Source of the DNA: an uncultured Bacteroidales bacterium
GTDB lineage: Bacteria; Bacteroidota; Bacteroidia; Bacteroidales; UBA932
Direction of reading: 5' to 3'
NCBI GenBank assembly: GCA_946627685.1
Contig: CAMOVV010000016.1
Coordinates: 1 to 11,127, forward strand
Length of the DNA stretch: 11,127 bases
Made by a program: the position numbers and the translations under genes. Under the pieces are notes generated by a model. It had not been told where the DNA came from, searched no databases, and saw only the letters and a program-made list of their open reading frames with translations. Each line of letters opens with the position of its first letter. The first letter of the stretch is position 1. Positions 7,195 to 11,127 of this stretch are shown one piece after another.

Positions 7195-7202
7195 AACTAC
7201 AA

Positions 7203-9380
7203 ATGAGTGATAATTACCAGTTTTTAAGCAAATACGCCGTCAATCTGAATGATTTGGCATCCAAGGGAAAGCTCGACCCCGTCATCGGCAGGGACGACGA
7301 AATCCGAAGGGTGCTCCAGATTCTGAGCAGGCGTACCAAGAACAATCCTATCCTGGTCGGAGAGCCGGGAGTGGGTAAAACCGCCATCTCTGAAGGGATT
7401 GCGGAGAAAATCGTCGGCGGACGGGTTCCCGAGAACCTGAAAGACCGCCTCGTCTATTCCCTTGACATGGGCGCCCTCATTGCCGGAGCCAAGTATCAGG
7501 GAGAATTTGAGGAAAGGCTTAAAGGTGTTGTAAAAGAGGTGGTTGAGAGCGACGGAAAGATTATTCTTTTCATCGATGAAATTCACACTCTCGTTGGCGC
7601 CGGCCGTACATCCGGAGCCATGGACGCCTCCAATATCCTGAAGCCGGCCCTCGCAAGGGGAGAGCTGAGAACCATAGGTTCCACGACCCTCGACGAGTAC
7701 CAGAAGTATTTCGAGACTGACAAGGCCCTTGAGCGTCGTTTCCAGATGGTTATGGTGGATGAGCCCCTCCCGGCCGAAAGCATTTCCATCCTCAGGGGGC
7801 TTAAGGAGAAATACGAAAACCACCACAAGGTAAGAATCGAGGACGACGCCCTTATCGCGGCCGTAAACCTCTCGCACAGGTATATTACGAACAGGTTTTT
7901 GCCGGACAAGGCCATCGATCTCGTGGATGAAGCGGCTTCGAAGCTGCGTCTTGAGATGAATTCCGTTCCTGAGCCTATCGACGACCTGAACAGCAAGATA
8001 CGCGAGCTTGAAATCGAAAAGGAGGCCATAAAGAGGGAAGGAGTCTCGCTGAAAATGGAAAAACTTGACTCCCAGCTTGCTGAACTGAACGAAAAACGCT
8101 CGCAGCTTATGGAGAAATGGCAGCAGGAGAAGGAGATTCTTTCCGGTCTTCAGACGGCGCGCCAGGAGATTGAAAATTATAAAATAGAGGCGCAGGCTGC
8201 CGAAAGAGCCGGAGATTACGGTAAAGTGGCCGAGCTTCGCTACGGTAAGATAGCCGAGGCGCAAAAGAAGATAGACGAGCTTACCGCCCGTCAGGATGCT
8301 ATCAAAGAACCTATTATTACAGAGGCGGTTACGCCCGAGGATATAGCTGAGGTCGTTGCAAAATGGACCGGTATTCCCGTGCGCAGGATGCTCGAGAGCG
8401 AAAAGGAGAAGCTTCTCAGGATGGAAACGGAGCTTCACAAGAGGGTCGTTGGCCAGGATCAGGCTATTCAGGCCGTTTCCGATGCCGTACGCCGCAGCCG
8501 CGCCGGACTCTCCAACGAGAAAAGGCCTATCGGCTCCTTTATGTTCCTCGGTACTACCGGAGTCGGCAAGACCGAGCTTGCAAAAGCCCTTGCAGCCTTC
8601 CTTTTCAACGACGAGAACATGATAACGAGAATCGATATGTCCGAATATCAGGAGAGGCACACCGTCAGCCGCCTCATAGGAGCTCCTCCGGGATATGTAG
8701 GATACGATGAAGGAGGCCAGCTCACGGAAGCGGTGCGCCGCAAGCCCTATTCCGTCATACTTCTCGACGAAATAGAAAAAGCCCATCCGGACGTGTTCAA
8801 CACCCTTCTTCAGGTTCTTGACGACGGCAGGCTTACGGATAACAAGGGCCGCACCGTGGATTTCAAGAATACCATTCTTATAATGACCTCCAATGCCGGT
8901 TCCGAGATAATACAGGGTTACATGGACCGTCTTCCCGATGTCGGAAAACCTGGCACGGACCCTACCGAGGAGATGCAGATTATCTCCAGGCGTCGCCAGA
9001 TGCTTGAGGAATGCAAGAAACAGGTCATGGACGTGCTCAAAGCGACCATCAGGCCCGAGTTCCTCAACCGAATCGATGAAATCATCATGTTCGACCCTCT
9101 TACCAGAAACGATATCCGGGACATTCTCCATATCCAGATGGAAGAGCTTCGCTCCCGTCTTGCCGAGGATAACGTCACCCTTGAGTTCACTCCCGCCTTC
9201 GAAGATTTCATGGTGGAAAACGGGTATGACCCTGCATACGGAGCCCGTCCGGTGAAGCGTCTTCTCCAAAGGGAGCTCGTGAATCAGCTTGCAAAGGCCG
9301 TTCTCGACGGCTCTGTACACAAAGATCAGGTTATTGTCGTTGATGCCGTCGGTGGAGAGGTCTCCTTGCGAAATAAATAA
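7203..9380 (+). CDS. clpB: ClpB disaggregase lacking the N-terminal domain
   Basis: The ATG at 7203 gives 725 residues, against about 860 for standard ClpB. The protein opens with [27 protein letters not shown], the linker that normally follows the Clp_N domain, so that domain (about 150 residues) is absent. Domain order: AAA-1 with Walker A GEPGVGKT (53-60) and Walker B LFIDEIH (near 125); a long coiled-coil M domain (about 255-385, including [10 protein letters not shown] and [12 protein letters not shown]), which separates ClpB from ClpA; and AAA-2 with Walker A GTTGVGKT (450-457), pore loop GYVGYDEGG, Walker [13 protein letters not shown] and a [10 protein letters not shown] region. Both ATPase sites look intact. 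ClpB works with DnaK to dissolve protein aggregates. Between TSNAG and RPEFLNR there are about 22 residues more than in E. coli ClpB. It seems to be a single-gene unit with terminators on both sides. A fully N-domain-bearing copy may exist elsewhere in the genome. Confidence 0.93.
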   Translation: MSDNYQFLSKYAVNLNDLASKGKLDPVIGRDDEIRRVLQILSRRTKNNPILVGEPGVGKTAISEGIAEKIVGGRVPENLKDRLVYSLDMGALIAGAKYQGEFEERLKGVVKEVVESDGKIILFIDEIHTLVGAGRTSGAMDASNILKPALARGELRTIGSTTLDEYQKYFETDKALERRFQMVMVDEPLPAESISILRGLKEKYENHHKVRIEDDALIAAVNLSHRYITNRFLPDKAIDLVDEAASKLRLEMNSVPEPIDDLNSKIRELEIEKEAIKREGVSLKMEKLDSQLAELNEKRSQLMEKWQQEKEILSGLQTARQEIENYKIEAQAAERAGDYGKVAELRYGKIAEAQKKIDELTARQDAIKEPIITEAVTPEDIAEVVAKWTGIPVRRMLESEKEKLLRMETELHKRVVGQDQAIQAVSDAVRRSRAGLSNEKRPIGSFMFLGTTGVGKTELAKALAAFLFNDENMITRIDMSEYQERHTVSRLIGAPPGYVGYDEGGQLTEAVRRKPYSVILLDEIEKAHPDVFNTLLQVLDDGRLTDNKGRTVDFKNTILIMTSNAGSEIIQGYMDRLPDVGKPGTDPTEEMQIISRRRQMLEECKKQVMDVLKATIRPEFLNRIDEIIMFDPLTRNDIRDILHIQMEELRSRLAEDNVTLEFTPAFEDFMVENGYDPAYGARPVKRLLQRELVNQLAKAVLDGSVHKDQVIVVDAVGGEVSLRNK

Positions 9381-9420
9381 GGCTTAAAGTCTTGTTTTAG
9401 TGTGAAATAATTTATCTTTA

Positions 9421-9462
9421 TTCCACGCAGGTTAATTTAACTTGCGTGGAATTATTTTTATT
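9421..9462 (+). terminator. Intrinsic terminator after clpB
   Basis: TTCCACGCAGGTT (9421-9433) pairs with AACTTGCGTGGAA (9439-9451) over 13 base pairs with one G-U wobble and a 5-base loop. A T-rich tract follows at 9452-9462 (TTATTTTTATT). This is 40 bases downstream of the clpB stop and is a convincing rho-independent terminator. Confidence 0.85.
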
Positions 9463-9472
9463 ATTACCTTTG
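9441..9472 (+). promoter_or_regulatory. Bacteroidetes-type promoter of the pseudo-ATPase gene
   Basis: A TACCTTTG (9465-9472) matches the TAnnTTTG -7 consensus, with CTTG (9441-9444) as a -33-like element after a 20-base spacer, the usual distance. The -33 element lies in the right arm of the clpB terminator hairpin, so the two signals overlap. Transcription would start at about 9476, giving a leader of about 20 bases to the ATG at 9497. Confidence 0.65.
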
Positions 9473-9496
9473 TTTTGCACTAAAACAAGCGGTTTT

Positions 9497-10798
9497 ATGG
9501 AGTATTTTCGAAGAAATGAACAGGAGCGGGAGCTGAGTCGCCTTCGTTGGTTGTCTGAGCAGCAGCACGGAAGGATGGCCGTTGTCACAGGCTCGCCCGG
9601 TTCGGGCCTTTCCACCACTGTCCGGGAAGTCTTGAGAGGTTTCAAGGTACTTGCTTTCCGGGTCGGCGGGAAGATACCTTCCTTGCAGATGGAGGAATTT
9701 ATCCGTCAGACCGAAGACCTTCTCGGCGGGGACTATGACTTCACAGCCTCCACTCCGTCCGGGCTTATCGAGAAGATAGCCGACTATGCCAAAGATATTA
9801 ACATTAATGTTATAATCTATAATTTCGAGGAGCTGGGCCGATACTGGAAAGATGACTATGTGGCCCTGGATGCGCTTTGGAGAAGGAAAAAGAATAAAAC
9901 AAAAATGTTTCTCGCCCTTTGTTCCTTCTCTGCCTCAGCTATGGACAGGCTCTGGAAAAACGAGACGTCCCCTCTTTTCAACACTCCTGACAGCGAGGTC
10001 GTTTTCCCTCCTTTGAAGATAGCGGAGCTCAAGCAGATTTTCGGTTTTTCTTCTTCGGACGCCACCTTGCTTGCCTGGTCGATGACTGACGGTCTCGCCG
10101 GACCGGTCTCGCTGCTTAAAAATGCCGGAGTTTCGGACGTTTCAGGTCTTGCTGAGGCGTATTTTTCGGCAGATTCCCCCCTTGTCCATTGGTTCAAGTC
10201 GAGTCTTGACCGTCTTTTCGGCAGGGAAGGTGACGTTTACCTGTCGATACTTCAGGTGCTTTCAGGCGGAGTTTCTTCCCAAAAAGACATAGAAAGCATT
10301 CTCGGAATGAATGTCGGAGGCCATCTTTCCAAACTCGAGACGGTGTACGACCTTATTGTCCGTGAGCGTCCCGCATTTGCCCCTCCGGCTTCCAGGGGCG
10401 TTGTCCGCTACAGGATTAAAAGCATTGCGCTGGAATTTTGGATCAAGTTCGTTTGGACGAACATAAACGCCTTTTCTTCAAAGGATTATCCAAGGCTGTC
10501 CGCCCTCCTGTCAAAAGAACTTCCCGTCTGGCTCGATTCCGCCCAGGTTAGATACTTCCACAGGAAAATCCAGGAAGAGACCCAGTGGCAGAACATCGGC
10601 TCGTGGTGGAGCAAGACTGCGTCCATGGATATCGTAGCCTGGAATGACGGTAAAAAGAGGATATTCCTTGCCTCTTCCTGCCGAAGGCCCGAGGATTTCG
10701 ACGAGGAGAAGTTCAAGGCCTCGGTCAATGCGTTCAAGATACAGTCCGGCAAAGCAGGCGGCCTGCAGGCCGTTTACTTCACCAGAAACGATATTTAG
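9497..10798 (+). CDS. Archaeal-type ATPase/DUF234-like protein with degenerate catalytic motifs
   Basis: The ATG at 9497 gives 433 residues; an in-frame GTG at 9446 lies inside the terminator and upstream of the predicted transcript start. The layout follows the 'ATPase, archaeal type' plus DUF234 family: an N-terminal F.RR..E...L..L motif, a P-loop region, a winged-helix-like middle (YLSILQVLSGG through SKLETVYDLIVRE), a YRIKSIALEFWIKFVW segment and an IGSWW...MDIVAW nuclease-like end. The catalytic residues are missing. The P-loop reads GSPGSGLS (32-39), with Leu38 in place of lysine. The Walker B region is IIYNFEEL (106-113), where family members have a DE-F-Q type sequence. The nuclease-like E-x-K reads S394-C-R396, although Asp378 remains. 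The frame is intact, so it is probably a functional pseudo-enzyme: a regulator, scaffold or binding partner. It has its own promoter. Family assignment is by recalled motifs; there is no clue to the partner. Confidence 0.65.
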   Translation: MEYFRRNEQERELSRLRWLSEQQHGRMAVVTGSPGSGLSTTVREVLRGFKVLAFRVGGKIPSLQMEEFIRQTEDLLGGDYDFTASTPSGLIEKIADYAKDININVIIYNFEELGRYWKDDYVALDALWRRKKNKTKMFLALCSFSASAMDRLWKNETSPLFNTPDSEVVFPPLKIAELKQIFGFSSSDATLLAWSMTDGLAGPVSLLKNAGVSDVSGLAEAYFSADSPLVHWFKSSLDRLFGREGDVYLSILQVLSGGVSSQKDIESILGMNVGGHLSKLETVYDLIVRERPAFAPPASRGVVRYRIKSIALEFWIKFVWTNINAFSSKDYPRLSALLSKELPVWLDSAQVRYFHRKIQEETQWQNIGSWWSKTASMDIVAWNDGKKRIFLASSCRRPEDFDEEKFKASVNAFKIQSGKAGGLQAVYFTRNDI

Positions 10799-10807
10799 CC
10801 GGTCAGA

Positions 10808-11127
10808 TTACTCTTCTTCCTCGCTTTCTTTCACGGCGATGATCCTGCCGTGGTCGGCCGCGACGGCTTCTTTCCACTTGTCCGTATATCCGGGCTGGGA
10901 AATCTTGCCGGGCATCTTGTCAGAGGTCTTCGAGCGGATGAACTCACCCTGCGAATCCTGCTCCTTGATGTTGCCGTCGATGAATTTCACGAGCAGGGTC
11001 TGCTCCAGGGCGACCCATTTTTCAAACTGTTCCTGGGCGGTGTTAACTGAGAACTCCGTGATGAAACGGCGGAGTTTCTTGAAGTAGTCGTCCTTTACCC
11101 TGCCGTTTTTCTTGTACTGTTCCTGGG
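10808..11127 (-). CDS. C-terminus of a probable C69-family dipeptidase (5' end outside window)
   Basis: The minus strand is open from the window end (first full codon at 11125-11123) to a TAA at 10810-10808, giving at least 105 residues of a protein that continues beyond the window. The visible text includes KDDYFKKLRRFITEFSVNTA, QEQFEKWVALEQTLLVKFIDGN and a GYTDKWKEAVAADHGRII ending before a run of glutamates. The order 'F(L/I)T-x-(Y/F)SVNTAQ, then a W-x-L...LLVK(Y/F)IDGN helix, then GY...W' resembles the C-terminal helical part of Bacteroidales C69 (PepD-like) dipeptidases, N-terminal-nucleophile peptidases that cut dipeptides. The catalytic N-terminal cysteine is outside the window, so activity cannot be judged. 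GTG codons at 10990 and elsewhere are internal valines. The gene converges on the pseudo-ATPase gene with 9 bases between the two stops. Confidence 0.6.
   Translation of the reverse strand, partial: QEQYKKNGRVKDDYFKKLRRFITEFSVNTAQEQFEKWVALEQTLLVKFIDGNIKEQDSQGEFIRSKTSDKMPGKISQPGYTDKWKEAVAADHGRIIAVKESEEEE

Larger units (their letters stand above)
9391..9489. repeat. 12-base inverted repeat enclosing the clpB terminator and the next promoter
   Basis: CTTGTTTTAGTG (9391-9402) and CACTAAAACAAG (9478-9489) are exact reverse complements 75 bases apart. They enclose the terminator hairpin and the -33/-7 elements of the following gene. The left arm lies just after the clpB stop, the right arm in the leader of the next gene, 8 bases before its ATG. 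The role is unknown; it could be a long-range RNA stem or a pair of protein-binding sites. Confidence 0.55.

Noticed and set aside
7113..7202. A TTG start giving ClpB a 30-residue N-terminal extension
   Set aside because: The extension would be encoded by the terminator hairpin and has no Clp_N similarity; the ATG at 7203 has a good ribosome binding site.
7224..9320. A 698-codon open frame on the minus strand, antisense to clpB
   Set aside because: It is a compositional shadow of clpB codon use. Its translation has no recognisable domain, and the plus-strand frame is a full ClpB.
9446..9496. A GTG start giving the pseudo-ATPase 17 more residues
   Set aside because: It lies within the clpB terminator and upstream of the predicted transcription start.
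10644..11087. A 147-codon plus-strand open frame at the window end
   Set aside because: It runs out of frame through the end of the pseudo-ATPase gene and antisense to the dipeptidase-like gene, is serine/arginine-rich and shows no motif.

Overview
The window looks like a chromosomal segment of an uncultured or little-studied member of the Bacteroidales. The evidence is a TonB-dependent receptor with Bacteroidales-type partner genes (DUF6850 barrel, BACON/DUF4876 lipoprotein), promoter elements of the Bacteroidetes type (TAnnTTTG), the gene order sigma-54-type regulator / lptE / TPR-like protein / secG, and lipoprotein-rich envelope genes. Base composition is moderately GC-rich. No tRNA, rRNA, CRISPR array or insertion sequence is visible, and no stretch longer than 300 bases lacks a gene.

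Region 1 (1-4275) is a tight plus-strand envelope operon. It contains the C-terminal part of a TonB-dependent outer-membrane receptor, a small lipoprotein, a second outer-membrane beta-barrel (DUF6850-like) and a BACON-domain lipoprotein of DUF4876 type. The first three genes overlap by ATGA junctions. The fourth follows after 20 bases. The likely role is outer-membrane capture and import of an unknown ligand. The operon ends at a 19-base palindrome that includes the stop codon.

Region 2 (4326-7168) is a housekeeping envelope operon with its own TAnnTTTG promoter. It encodes a sigma-54-type AAA+ activator without a sensor domain, LptE (LPS export), a TPR-like protein and SecG (protein export). 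The first three genes overlap by a few bases. A GC-rich hairpin with a T tract follows secG.

Region 3 (7203-9462) is a single ClpB disaggregase gene that lacks the whole N-terminal Clp_N domain, followed by a strong intrinsic terminator.

Region 4 (9442-10798) is a lone gene with its own promoter, placed over the clpB terminator. It encodes a protein of the archaeal-type ATPase + DUF234 architecture in which the Walker A lysine, the Walker B acids and the nuclease-like E-x-K pair are all replaced: an apparent pseudo-ATPase with an intact reading frame. It converges, with a 9-base gap, on the 3' end of a minus-strand gene (10808 to beyond 11127) that resembles the C-terminus of a C69-family dipeptidase.

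The main points of interest are the pseudo-ATPase, the four-gene receptor operon, the N-domain-less ClpB and the nested inverted repeats between clpB and the pseudo-ATPase gene.
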